Position numbers and translations under genes: made by a program. A stretch of DNA of 64,000 nt from Streptomyces humicola (GTDB lineage Bacteria > Actinomycetota > Actinomycetes > Streptomycetales > Streptomycetaceae), in contig NZ_JANFNG010000007.1 of assembly GCF_024436035.1 (NCBI RefSeq), forward strand, positions 124,001-188,000. The letters run 5' to 3'. Positions 9,007 to 17,147 of the stretch are shown in pieces; the first letter of the stretch is position 1, and every line of letters begins with the position of its first letter. A model generated the notes under the pieces. It was not told the origin of the DNA. It saw only the letters and a program-made list of their open reading frames with translations, and did no database searches.

Positions 9007-10293
9007 TCAGGGCGCGGAGTTGGGGACGCCTGGGCTGTCGGCGTACGCGTGGGCGGGGGTCATGGGGACGCCGTGGACGGCGACGGTGTCGAGGGCACTG
9101 ACCTGTGCGCAGGCTCTCGCGCTGCCGTTCTGGGCGCGGGAGCCGGTGATGGCGGCCGCTGCGGACGCGGAGGTTCCGCCTCCGTCGCCTCCGTCGCCCG
9201 CGTCTCCCGCACCGCCCGCCGGGCCCGAAGGCCGAGTGGTGGTGTGCCCCTGCGCGTCGTGGGCGTCCGCCCTGGACCTCCCGCTGCCGGGCCCGCTCAG
9301 CGATCGGTCGTAGATGATCGCGTCGAACAGCTTCCGCGCGGCAGGGGCGACCAACACCCGGCTGCTGTCACGGGGGTCGGGGACGGTCTGCATCGTAGTG
9401 AACGTGACCCGGCCGGCCGGCACCTTGTTCATGTCCGTGGCCAGGCCCAGCAGGCTGGGGATGCTGGCGAGCCCCTTGTCGACGGTGACTGCCTTGGTCG
9501 CCGCGTCCGCGAGCCCGTAGAGCGCGGCGGGTTCGGTGAGGGTGCCCGCGCTCTTCAGGGTGCGGATCATCGAAGCGAGATACACGTGCTGGGCGACGGT
9601 ACGGCCCAGGTCGCTGCCGTCACCGAAGCCGTGCCGGGTGCGGAGGAACTCCAAGGTCGAGACGCCCTTGAGGGTGTGGGTGCCCCTCGACAGCTTCAGG
9701 TGCGAGTACGTGTCGTAGACGTTGTTGCTGACGCAGACCGGGACGCCGCCGATGGCGTCCGACATGTTCACCACGCCGGAGAAGTCGACCATGACGAAAT
9801 GGTCGATGGGTATGCCCGTCAGTTCGTGCACGGCCGCCACCTGACAACCGGGACCGTAGGCCAGAGCTGAGTTGATGATCGTGGGGCCGGCGGGCACCGC
9901 CCCACCGGTGCCGGGGGCCTTGCACGTCGGCAGAGCGGTCAACGTGTCCCGCGGCACGCTCATCACCGTTGCATTGGACCGGTCCGCCGCAACGTGCACG
10001 ATCATCTCCACGTCCGCATTGCCCGGTCCGCTGCCGCAGTCCCCACCCAGCCGGCAGTCCTCCGGGGTGGACCGCGTGTCCGACCCGATCACCAGGATGT
10101 TGATCGGCGTCCGTCCGAACGCATCCGGCTTCTCCGTCCCCCCGCCGAATATCGGCACGCCCTTGATGTTGCCGTTGAGCTGCTCGTACACCAGCGCACT
10201 GACCCCGGCCACGACCAGCACAAGCGCCGACGCGACGGCTGCGAGAGCCTTCCCGACGGTGCGCGGAGCCGCCCGGCTGCGCGATGCGCTCAT
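9007..10293 (-). CDS. LytR-CpsA-Psr (LCP) family protein
   Basis: 428 residues from MSASRSRAAP. An N-terminal membrane anchor (ALAAVASALVLVVAGVSALVYEQL) precedes the extracellular LCP domain, with NILVIGSDTR, DVEMIVHV, VMSVPRDT and the arginine-rich FLRTRHGFGDGSDLGR segment. A disordered Gly/Ala-rich tail follows. LCP enzymes attach undecaprenyl-linked glycopolymers such as teichoic acids to peptidoglycan. The start is favoured by GGGTGAGG immediately upstream; an in-frame start 11 codons earlier is also possible. Confidence 0.9.
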   Translation of the reverse strand: MSASRSRAAPRTVGKALAAVASALVLVVAGVSALVYEQLNGNIKGVPIFGGGTEKPDAFGRTPINILVIGSDTRSTPEDCRLGGDCGSGPGNADVEMIVHVAADRSNATVMSVPRDTLTALPTCKAPGTGGAVPAGPTIINSALAYGPGCQVAAVHELTGIPIDHFVMVDFSGVVNMSDAIGGVPVCVSNNVYDTYSHLKLSRGTHTLKGVSTLEFLRTRHGFGDGSDLGRTVAQHVYLASMIRTLKSAGTLTEPAALYGLADAATKAVTVDKGLASIPSLLGLATDMNKVPAGRVTFTTMQTVPDPRDSSRVLVAPAARKLFDAIIYDRSLSGPGSGRSRADAHDAQGHTTTRPSGPAGGAGDAGDGGDGGGTSASAAAAITGSRAQNGSARACAQVSALDTVAVHGVPMTPAHAYADSPGVPNSAP

Positions 10294-10449
10294 CCTCACC
10301 CGCCTAAGGGCCGCGAGAGGACGCAACCCGAGTAGGGCCTGTAGAGCATTTGGAGCATTCCGGGCCTTTAGGGGCCTTTATAGGAAAGCCTGAGGAAATC
10401 TGACGGGCTCCGCCAGTCGGGGCAAGTCGGCATCGTCACCGACAGGCAT

Positions 10450-11217
10450 ATGAGCAGGTCACGGTCGCGTGCGCGATACGCCCCGGACCTGCCGTCACGA
10501 GCGCGGCGGGCAGCGGACGGCCAGCAGCACCGCCGTCGCCGTCAGGCAGCGCCGCGGGTCCCGGCGAGCAGCAGGAAACCGATGGCGGCCTTCGCGGTCG
10601 CCGCCGAGGTCGCCGATGCCGAAGCCCTGCTGGCGGCGATCGAGGAACACCGGCCGGATCTCGCGGTCGTTGACGTCAGGACGCCGCCGGGCTTCACCGA
10701 CGAGGGGGTACGCGCGGCACTGGCGATGCGTCGGCAGTGGCCGAAGAGGACGGTCGTCCCGCCTTCCCAGTACGTGGAGCAGCGGTACGTGGCCGACGTC
10801 CTGACGACCGACACCAGCGGCGTCGGCTACCTCCTCAAGCAACGGGTCGCGGACGTAGAGGAGTTCGGGGCGGCGGTGCAGCGGGGGGCGGCAGGCAGTA
10901 CGGCCCTCAGCGACCCGCTGGAGCGGCTGGCACCACGCGAGCGTGAGGTGCTCACGCTCATGGCCGAGGGCCGCTCCAACGCCGGTATCGCCGAGTCCCT
11001 GGTCGTCAGCGACAGCGCGGCGGCCAAGCACATCAACAACATCATCGCCAAGCTCGACCTGCCCACGGCCGACAGCGACCATCGGCGGGTCCTCGCCGTC
11101 CTCGGGTTCCTGGGCGCCTCCCGGAACCGAAGGCGGACGCAGGGAGGACGGAACGAGGGCTGCCGTCGGGGCCCCTCACGGTTTTTGTGCAGGTCAGGGA
11201 CGTTTGATCACCGGTAG
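10450..11217 (+). pseudogene. decayed LuxR-family response regulator
   Basis: The frame is open but the protein looks damaged. The C-terminal half has a good LuxR DNA-binding domain (LAPREREVLTLMAEGRSNAGIAESLVVSD, HINNIIAKLDLP). The receiver keeps the phospho-acceptor strand (LAVVDVRTPPGFTDEG) and GVGYLLKQRVADVEEF, but the first receiver strand with its acidic pair is missing, replaced by an Arg-rich leader. About 16 residues normally found between the receiver end and DPLERL also appear deleted. The conserved core starts near 10582. No sensor kinase gene is adjacent. It may still be expressed, but it is unlikely to be a normal phospho-switch. Confidence 0.6.
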
Positions 11218-11696
11218 TTGACGAACTGCACCGCGAAGTCGAGATCCTTGCCGCGCAGCAGCCCCTGCACGGCCTGCAAGTCGTCCCGGCTCTTCGACGA
11301 AACCCGCAGCTCGTCGCCCTGCACCTGGGCCTTGACGCCCTTCGGCCCCTCGTCCCGGATGATCTTGGCGACCTTCTTGGCGTTCTCCTGGGAGATGCCC
11401 TCCTGGATCGTGGCGAAGATCTTGTATTCCTTGCCGGATGCCTGCGGCTCACCCGCGTCCAGGGCCTTCAGCGACACACCGCGCTTGACGAGCTTGCCTT
11501 CGAAGACGTCGAGGATGGCCTTGACCCGTTCCTCGGAGTTGGCCCGCATCTCGATCTTCTCGCCCGACCACTCGATCGATGCGCCCACGTTCTTGAAGTC
11601 GTAGCGCTGCGCAATCTCGCGCGCGGCCTGGTTGAGGGCGTTGTCGACCTCTTGCCGCTCGACCTTCGAGACGATGTCGAAACTGGAGTCGGCCAT
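11208..11696 (-). CDS. yajQ: YajQ-family nucleotide-binding protein
   Basis: 162 residues, the usual family length. It begins [20 protein letters not shown] and ends [12 protein letters not shown], both highly characteristic of YajQ. The family adopts paired ferredoxin-like folds and has been reported to bind nucleotides including cyclic di-GMP. Located just before tRNA-Tyr, it is part of the conserved chromosome rather than the mobile block. Confidence 0.95.
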   Translation of the reverse strand: MADSSFDIVSKVERQEVDNALNQAAREIAQRYDFKNVGASIEWSGEKIEMRANSEERVKAILDVFEGKLVKRGVSLKALDAGEPQASGKEYKIFATIQEGISQENAKKVAKIIRDEGPKGVKAQVQGDELRVSSKSRDDLQAVQGLLRGKDLDFAVQFVNYR

Positions 11697-11864
11697 CTTC
11701 AGTTGGCTCCTTGCGTCGGGATACGGACGGTGAGCGCAAGCCTAGCCACCGCAGCCCGCCACGGGGCCGATCAGCCGAGTGGCGGACCACCCCCTGCCAT
11801 CAGGTATCGTTTACGTCGTTGCCACGGAGCAACGCCGGAGAGGCGTGCGCCGGGCACCTTCCTA

Positions 11865-11950
11865 GGCGGTGTGCCCGAGCGGCCAAAGGGAGCAGACTGT
11901 AAATCTGTCGGCTTACGCCTACGCAGGTTCGAACCCTGCCGCCGCCACCA
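11865..11950 (+). tRNA. tRNA-Tyr (GTA), CCA encoded
   Basis: Acceptor arms GGCGGTG and CGCCGCC, anticodon loop CTGTAAATC with GTA, a long variable arm (type II tRNA), T arm GCAGGTTCGAACCCTGC, and encoded CCA. This is the only complete copy; its 3' part is repeated four times downstream as attachment-site remnants. From memory, the SLP1 element of S. coelicolor also integrates in a tRNA-Tyr gene. Confidence 0.97.
11897..11948 (+). repeat. attL: 3' part of tRNA-Tyr, 52 bp
   Basis: Fifty-two bases from the anticodon arm to the start of CCA are identical to 21742-21793. They bound the AICE, and integration leaves the tRNA gene intact. Confidence 0.95.
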
Positions 11951-11961
11951 GGAAGAATCGG

Positions 11962-11988
11962 CCCTTGACCAGCAAGAACGGTCAGGGG
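11962..11988 (+). terminator. hairpin after tRNA-Tyr
   Basis: CCCTTGACC (11962-11970) and GGTCAGGGG (11980-11988) pair with one G-T wobble. It may terminate tRNA-Tyr transcription. A close copy with its flank recurs at 34308. Confidence 0.65.
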
Positions 11989-12116
11989 CTGATCGCTTTC
12001 CTGATCACTGCGGCTCCCCGCTGTTCCCCGTGGTTCCCCGCCTCATCTGGCACGCGTGTGGCACGAGCGTCCCACGACTTCTATTCAGCCCGGGGCAGCT
12101 AGGGGATCATCTGTGC

Positions 12117-12428
12117 ATGGTCGATGACGAGACTGGGGACGCAGCGGGCGAGTCGCACGAGGAGCTGAGCGGTGACGAGCTGGTCGAGGGGTCGCTGGGG
12201 TCATCAGCTTCGCTACTGACGGGGCGGATCCGCGGGCGGCTACCCATCCCCGGGGTCGGCGAGTTGACCTATCGCGGCAACCTCTGGAGACGTGTGCACA
12301 GGGTGGAGTTCCGCCCTTACGGACAGTCCGAGGTGATCCGATTCTCAGCGGACCGAGCCACGTTCTTCCAGATCGCGGACAGTGAGACCCTGGAAGAGGC
12401 CATGGCGATCATTGAGCGCTGTCTCTGA
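12117..12428 (+). CDS. hypothetical protein at the left end of the AICE
   Basis: 103 residues from MVDDETGDAAGE. The first 35 residues are acidic and probably disordered. The rest (GELTYRGNLWRRVHRVEFRPYG, IRFSADRATFFQIADSETLEEAMAIIERCL) looks like a compact beta-alpha domain. GGGG precedes the ATG at a loose spacing. No family recognised. It is the only plus-strand gene before the minus-strand cargo genes and may be accessory to the element. Confidence 0.6.
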   Translation: MVDDETGDAAGESHEELSGDELVEGSLGSSASLLTGRIRGRLPIPGVGELTYRGNLWRRVHRVEFRPYGQSEVIRFSADRATFFQIADSETLEEAMAIIERCL

Positions 12429-12482
12429 CCGAGGCTCCGCACGTGCTCACGCGGGCGGCGTAGCGGCTTTGGGCTGGAGCTG

Positions 12483-12590
12483 CCATGGGGCGAGAGATCG
12501 GGGCCCGTAAGCTGTTGGCGACTCGGGCGGTCTGTGGACCTGCCCGTTAAGGCCCGATGTGGGCCCCGATCTTCGAGGCTCGCCCCATGG
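12483..12590. repeat. long imperfect inverted repeat in a 363-base gap
   Basis: The arm at 12483-12505 (CCATGGGGCGAG, then AGATCGGGGCC) is matched in reverse at 12562-12590, which has six extra bases in the middle; about 56 bases separate the arms. The left arm and its upstream text recur at 35127-35146. The remainder of 12429-12791 is GC-rich with no convincing gene. It could be a structured transcript or a replication or transfer site of the element. Confidence 0.7.
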
Positions 12591-12791
12591 TGGCTGCGTA
12601 AAGCCGTGGAGCCGGCCGCCCCAGCCCCGTCGGGTCTCTTCACTCATGGCGTGATCGCTTCAGCCGCGCGCCCGGCGGAGCCGGGGCCGGAGCGGGGCGA
12701 AGACATGAGCGTCGGCCCCGGCGGTGAGCCGGGGCGCGCGCGGCGAGCGGGAGCGAGCCGCCTTGATGAGGTAGAGAAACCTGTAACAGGT

Positions 12792-13589
12792 CTAAGCGTC
12801 GGACGTTGCATCGCGGAGCAAGTGCAGCACTTCATCTCGGAGCGCAGGCGCAACCGCGATTGTGGCGGCGGAGTTCTCGTTGTGGGCACTGCCGTCCAAG
12901 TCGACTACGAGGGCACCGGCTTCCTTTGCGATGGCCACGCCCGCAGCGGTGTCCCATGGGTGATTCGACAGCATGATGCTTGCATCCAGCTTGCCAGCCG
13001 CGACCCACGCAAGATCGATTGCTGCTGATCCGAGCATGCGCACGCGCTGAGCGCGCTCAGAGAGGAGCCTTGTGATTGCCAGGCGGACTCGATTTTTCGT
13101 CGCAGCTTCGATACCTACGGCGTAGTCGCCAACGCTGACGATGGCGTCATGAAGCTGGGTTTTGCGGCTGGCGAACACCTGCCGTTCGCCGCAGAAGGAG
13201 CCGAGCCCTTGTGCGGCACTGAACCGAGATGCAAGAAATGGCAAGTCGATCACTCCGAGCACCGATTCGCGATTGCTTAGCAAGCCGAGAGAGATGCCGC
13301 AGAGGGGGATTTCACTTAGAAAGTTCGCCGTTCCGTCGAGGGGGTCGAGGACCCAAGTGAAATCTCGCCCTTCCCCGTAGGAACCGTTCTCTTCGCCAAA
13401 GAATCCGATATCTGGCGTCTCTTTGGCAAGGAACTCGCACAGCTCAGACTCTACGGCTAGGTCAACATCGGAGACCATGTCGCGGTCCCCCTTGGATTGA
13501 ACGGTTTTCGCTGGAGCTGCTAGAACCCTCTTTCTGGCTCTATCTACTGCTTCGTGGGCGACGGGGAGGAGTGAAGCTAGGTCAGGCAT
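12792..13589 (-). CDS. inositol monophosphatase family protein (AICE cargo)
   Basis: 265 residues from MPDLASLLPVAHEAV. Family metal sites are visible: DVDLAVESEL, the glutamate of FFGEENG, DPLDGTANF and HPWDTAAGVAIAKEAGA. The family removes phosphate from inositol or related sugar and nucleotide phosphates. The start overlaps the upstream regulator stop by eight bases with GGGAAG before it, so the two are translationally coupled. A palindrome, ACCTGTAACAGGT, ends at its stop. Such a phosphatase is not part of the usual AICE toolkit, where a NUDIX hydrolase often occurs; the substrate is unknown. Confidence 0.88.
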   Translation of the reverse strand: MPDLASLLPVAHEAVDRARKRVLAAPAKTVQSKGDRDMVSDVDLAVESELCEFLAKETPDIGFFGEENGSYGEGRDFTWVLDPLDGTANFLSEIPLCGISLGLLSNRESVLGVIDLPFLASRFSAAQGLGSFCGERQVFASRKTQLHDAIVSVGDYAVGIEAATKNRVRLAITRLLSERAQRVRMLGSAAIDLAWVAAGKLDASIMLSNHPWDTAAGVAIAKEAGALVVDLDGSAHNENSAATIAVAPALRDEVLHLLRDATSDA

Positions 13590-14442
13590 CGACTTCCCTT
13601 CTCTCCCACAGTGAGTTAAAGACCTGTTCGAAAATTTGATGCAATCCGCCATTGGCCCAACGCTTGCGAATCATGAACGTCGGCGAATCTACTCCTCGCG
13701 TCTCGGGCAGATACGGTTGCGCTATGCACAGCCCCTGATCGGCAAGGATGATGTTGAACCTGATGGGTTCGTCGTAGACCGCCATCTCCAGCCGTTGCTG
13801 TGCTTCGTCGGACAACCGAGGCCGCACGCGTTCTTGCAAAGTCATGATGTTGAGCGCTGTGAGCGCTGAGAGTTGTCCCGAGGGAAATCCCTCCTCGCGC
13901 TCACGCTCCCTGATGTATTGACCGTACGGCTTAAGGAAGAGGCACTTGAACGCGGTGCCCTCCTCGATCATTTCCCTGATCGCGCTATCTGAATAATGCT
14001 GGCAGATAAGATTAAGCGAAAGCCCGGCAGCCTTTACTTCGCCGGCCTCCCCGAAGACATCGGATAGTGGGACCCTAGCCAAGAACTCCGATCTACTGGA
14101 GTAGACGGCCGTGACATCCGCGAATTGGTCGCCAATCAGTTTTCCCAGAGGGTCATTTGGTTGACCTTCTGCTGACGTTTTGGCCGAGCCATGTCCGATC
14201 AGGCCCACTGCTACGAGAACGTCACCGGGTGGAACAGTACTGCTCTCCCAAGCCTCAACCGCTTCGGGCGTAACCGGCCAAGACAGAATAGAGGAAAGAA
14301 GTTCAGCGAACTCGCCATGGCTCAAGTTACCGGCCTCCCGAGTTGCCGCGATTTGGTTTCTCGCGAGGGCCGCGACATCCGGCCTGTAGGAAGTCCTTCC
14401 CTGCAAAGAGATCAAAGACGCGGTCTTCTCGTCGCGGGTCAC
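13582..14442 (-). CDS. XRE-like regulator with DUF5919-type sensor domain
   Basis: 286 residues. Residues about 25-80 resemble an XRE helix-turn-helix domain (LARNQIAATREAGNLSHGEF, VTPEAVEAWESS). The C-terminal 190 residues (YSSRSEFLARVPLSDVFGEA, LSLNLICQHYSDSAIREMIEEG, FNIILADQGLCIAQPYLPETRG) match my recollection of the DUF5919 domain of actinobacterial regulators. It sits in an operon with the inositol-phosphatase-like gene (8-base overlap) and follows the GntR gene. It probably senses a metabolite or nucleotide and controls the cargo, but this is inference. Confidence 0.75.
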   Translation of the reverse strand: MTRDEKTASLISLQGRTSYRPDVAALARNQIAATREAGNLSHGEFAELLSSILSWPVTPEAVEAWESSTVPPGDVLVAVGLIGHGSAKTSAEGQPNDPLGKLIGDQFADVTAVYSSRSEFLARVPLSDVFGEAGEVKAAGLSLNLICQHYSDSAIREMIEEGTAFKCLFLKPYGQYIREREREEGFPSGQLSALTALNIMTLQERVRPRLSDEAQQRLEMAVYDEPIRFNIILADQGLCIAQPYLPETRGVDSPTFMIRKRWANGGLHQIFEQVFNSLWERREVDA

Positions 14443-14457
14443 GCTCTCCCCCGATGG

Positions 14458-14952
14458 TCATCGGTCTCCGCTCGCGCGCTGGCGCTCGCCTGTGTTGTTC
14501 TGTCGTGCGGTGTCGTGCGGGTACGGCTGTCCCGTCCGAGCGTAGAGATCGATCAACCGGGCTTGCACTAGACCAACCGTCCGCCTGAGTTCGCCGACCT
14601 CCTCGCGCAGCGCATCAATGTCGGATGATGACTGCTGGACGGAGAGCCCTGATACCTCCTCGCGTAGTTCACTCAGGTCGCGTGCTAGGTCGTCCAACCC
14701 GATGCGCGCGCTGCGGCTCTGGTCTGGCGTCGCTCGCACATAGACGGCCTTGCCTGGCTGACCGTAGACCAGCCCCTCGTTTCGAAGCTCCTTGATCGCA
14801 GCGCGCACCACTGTGGTGGATGCCTTGTAGCGCTCTACGAGCTGCACGGTTGACGGCAGCGGCCCCCCAACTGGCAGTGCACCGCTCGCGATCTGCGACC
14901 GAAGATCGTCTGCGACGCGCTGGTAGGCGGGGCGCCCGATCATGTCGGTCAC
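14458..14952 (-). CDS. GntR-family regulator (KorSA-like)
   Basis: 164 residues. The N-terminal winged helix is typical (PAYQRVADDLRSQIASGALPVGGPLPSTVQLVERYKASTTVVRAAIKELRNEGLVYGQPGKAVYV). The C-terminal half is a long coiled coil (LARDLSELREEVSGLSV, IDALREEVGELRRTVGLVQ) rather than an effector domain. In pSAM2-type elements a GntR protein at this position represses transfer and replication genes. It is divergent from the plus-strand transfer operon, with a shared intergenic region carrying direct repeats. Confidence 0.88.
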   Translation of the reverse strand: MTDMIGRPAYQRVADDLRSQIASGALPVGGPLPSTVQLVERYKASTTVVRAAIKELRNEGLVYGQPGKAVYVRATPDQSRSARIGLDDLARDLSELREEVSGLSVQQSSSDIDALREEVGELRRTVGLVQARLIDLYARTGQPYPHDTARQNNTGERQRASGDR

Positions 14953-14968
14953 AAAGTGCCTCCCTTAC

Positions 14969-15080
14969 GCACATGGCTCAACAAGCCACACCTAGTGCAT
15001 CACAGTGCGCCGACACCTTCTAGGTGCGACCCAAGGTTGGTCGGCTTACAGCCTTGACATCCTTGTGCACATAGCTCAAC
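14969..15080. promoter_or_regulatory. divergent promoter region with direct repeats
   Basis: GCACATGGCTCAAC (14969-14982) and GCACATAGCTCAAC (15067-15080) are 14-base direct repeats, one near each divergent gene. The second lies within a candidate promoter beginning with TTGACA near 15055. They are good candidates for the operators of the GntR repressor. Confidence 0.6.
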
Positions 15081-15125
15081 CTTGTGTGTAAGGTCCTCAA
15101 GTCGAGCCTCACTCAAGGAGTTGGA

Positions 15126-15455
15126 ATGCCGTCCTTCAAGATCGACACATCGACCGCTGTCGTGTTCGTGGCGACCGCGCCGACTCCGAAGCTCGTCAGC
15201 AAGCAGACCGGTGAGATCGCGGTTGACCGGGAGACCGGCGCGAAGCTGATGACCGTGGGCCTGCTGATCTCCGACGAGGGCGAGGGGAACCTGTACCAGG
15301 TGACCGTCCCCGAGACCGGGATCCAGGCGGACTTGGCGCCGGGCACGCCGGTGTCGGTGATCGGGCTCCGGGCGCGGGACTGGGAGAACACCTTCAACGG
15401 CCAGACCCGGCACGGGATCTCGTTCCGCGCCGTCGCGATCACGGCGGGGGTCTGA
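15126..15455 (+). CDS. SCO3933-family regulatory protein
   Basis: 109 residues from MPSFKIDTSTAVVFVATA, preceded by AAGGAG. The body is beta-rich (GLLISDEGEGNLYQVTVPETG, GTPVSVIGLRARDW), consistent with a small OB-like fold. Proteins of this kind are the first gene of the transfer operon in many AICEs and sit directly before the FtsK-type gene, as here (4-base gap). The exact role is not settled. Confidence 0.75.
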   Translation: MPSFKIDTSTAVVFVATAPTPKLVSKQTGEIAVDRETGAKLMTVGLLISDEGEGNLYQVTVPETGIQADLAPGTPVSVIGLRARDWENTFNGQTRHGISFRAVAITAGV

Positions 15456-15459
15456 CGCC

Positions 15460-16836
15460 ATGTCGGATCTCGCGACGCTGCTGGAGGTGGCCGGGCCGCT
15501 GGCGGGTGCTGGCGGTCTCGGCTACGCCAAGGTGCGGGCACCGGGCGTGTACTGGTCCCTGGTGGGCCTGCCGTTGACCTGGGGCCGCTTCACCTTCTCC
15601 TACCGGTCCACGATGGACGTGTGCGGTCTGACGGTGCGGCCGTCCGCCCTGCGCGCGTTCGTCGTGCGCAACGTCGCCCGCCGTGAGGTCCTGCCGGTTC
15701 CGCCGAAGGTCCGCTGGGTCCGCGGTACCTCGACCGGCCTGCGGGTACGGCTGCGGCTTCCCGCCGGACTGGAACCGGCGGACGTGGCTGCCGCATCCGA
15801 ACGGCTGCGGCACGCCTGGGGCGTTCACGCGGTGCGCGTGACTGAGGTCAAGCCGGGCGTGGTCGAGCTGCGAATGACCGGTTACGACGTGCTGGGCCGG
15901 GTGCGCCTGCCGCGCCGCCTGCCGTCCGGCCCGATGCTGGTCCCGGTGGCGATGCGGGAGGACGGGACCGTGTTCGTCCGCGACTACCGGCAGATACCGC
16001 ACGCCCTGACCTTGGGCGCGAACCAGTCAGGCAAGTCGATGTATCAGCGCAACCTGATCAAGGGCCTGTCCCGGCTGCCGGTGGCGCTGGTGGGCATCGA
16101 CTGCAAGCGCGGTGTGGAACAAGCCCCGTACGCGCCCCGCCTGTCGGCGCTGGCCACCAACCCGGAGCAAGCCGCCGGACTACTCGATGCGCTCGTGACC
16201 GAGATGGAAGCCCGGTTCGACCTGCTCAAGGCGTATCAGGGCATCGCCCCGACCATGCCGGATGCAGAGATCACATCCGACATCTGGGGCCTGCCCGCGG
16301 AGGTGCGGCCGGTGCCGGTCGTGGTCCTGGTCGACGAGGTGGCCGAGCTGTTCTTGACCGCCACCAAGAAGGAGGAGGAACGCCGGGACCGGATGGTCAC
16401 GCAGTTGATCCGCCTCGCGCAGCTTGCCCGCGCGGTCGGCATCTACCTGGAGGTCTGCGGGCAGCGCTTCGGCTCCGAGCTGGGCAAGGGCGCCACCATG
16501 CTCCGCGCACAGCTCACCGGCCGCGTGGTGCACCGCGTCAACGACAAGCAGACCGCCGAAATGGGCCTGGGGGACATCTCACCCGAGGCGATGTTCGCCG
16601 CGACCACGATCCCCGTGGACAAGCCCGGTGTGGCCGTGGCCGGTGACTCCTCCGGCGGCTGGTCCCGCATCCGCACCCCGCACACCACCCTCGCCGACAC
16701 GGCCGCCGTGTGCCGCCAGAACGCGCACCTTGTGCCGGACCTTCCCGCCCTCGCCCCCTGGCGCCCCGTCGCCCCGGCCGTTGCCGATCCGGTCGACGCG
16801 CCGTCGCTGGTCAAGCCCCACGTGGTGACCGACTAA
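15460..16836 (+). CDS. FtsK/SpoIIIE-type DNA translocase (TraSA-like)
   Basis: 458 residues. Walker A is GANQSGKS (about 186-193) and Walker B is VVVLVDEVAEL (about 287-297), followed by VCGQRFGSELGKGATMLRAQLTGRVVHRV, typical of the FtsK motor. The first 60 residues have limited hydrophobic character. In Streptomyces a single translocase of this type moves double-stranded plasmid DNA between hyphae. It starts 4 bases after the upstream gene stop. Confidence 0.9.
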   Translation: MSDLATLLEVAGPLAGAGGLGYAKVRAPGVYWSLVGLPLTWGRFTFSYRSTMDVCGLTVRPSALRAFVVRNVARREVLPVPPKVRWVRGTSTGLRVRLRLPAGLEPADVAAASERLRHAWGVHAVRVTEVKPGVVELRMTGYDVLGRVRLPRRLPSGPMLVPVAMREDGTVFVRDYRQIPHALTLGANQSGKSMYQRNLIKGLSRLPVALVGIDCKRGVEQAPYAPRLSALATNPEQAAGLLDALVTEMEARFDLLKAYQGIAPTMPDAEITSDIWGLPAEVRPVPVVVLVDEVAELFLTATKKEEERRDRMVTQLIRLAQLARAVGIYLEVCGQRFGSELGKGATMLRAQLTGRVVHRVNDKQTAEMGLGDISPEAMFAATTIPVDKPGVAVAGDSSGGWSRIRTPHTTLADTAAVCRQNAHLVPDLPALAPWRPVAPAVADPVDAPSLVKPHVVTD

Positions 16837-16920
16837 CACCCCCCTCTCTACCGGTCGGCGTGACCGCCTCACGCCAAGTCCCTACCCCCGCCATGCCCGA
16901 AACCGAAAGGAGTGATCGCC

Positions 16921-17115
16921 ATGGCCGCTCGCAAAACCACCCGCCGCGCCCTCACCGAGCCCGCCGCCCCGCCCGCGCCGGACCCGTGCCCGGTCTGCAA
17001 GGGCGCCGGAGAGGTCGCCAACACGGTGCGCGTCGGCCGCAGGCATCGCGTCGTCGGCCAGCAATCCGGCTTCTGCCTGGCCTGCTTCGGCACCGGCGAA
17101 GCCCCCGCCACCTGA
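16921..17115 (+). CDS. 64-residue zinc-knuckle protein
   Basis: The start MAARKTTRRALT follows GAAAGGAG. Two Cys pairs occur, CPVCKGAGEV and CLACFGTGEA, of the DnaJ-like CxxCxGxG type, so it probably binds one zinc ion. It is similar in layout to the 60-residue protein at 18480-18662 in the same operon. Function unknown; such genes are common in AICE transfer operons. Confidence 0.75.
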   Translation: MAARKTTRRALTEPAAPPAPDPCPVCKGAGEVANTVRVGRRHRVVGQQSGFCLACFGTGEAPAT

Positions 17116-17147
17116 CCACCACGCCCCCTCGAAGGAGGTGAACGACC

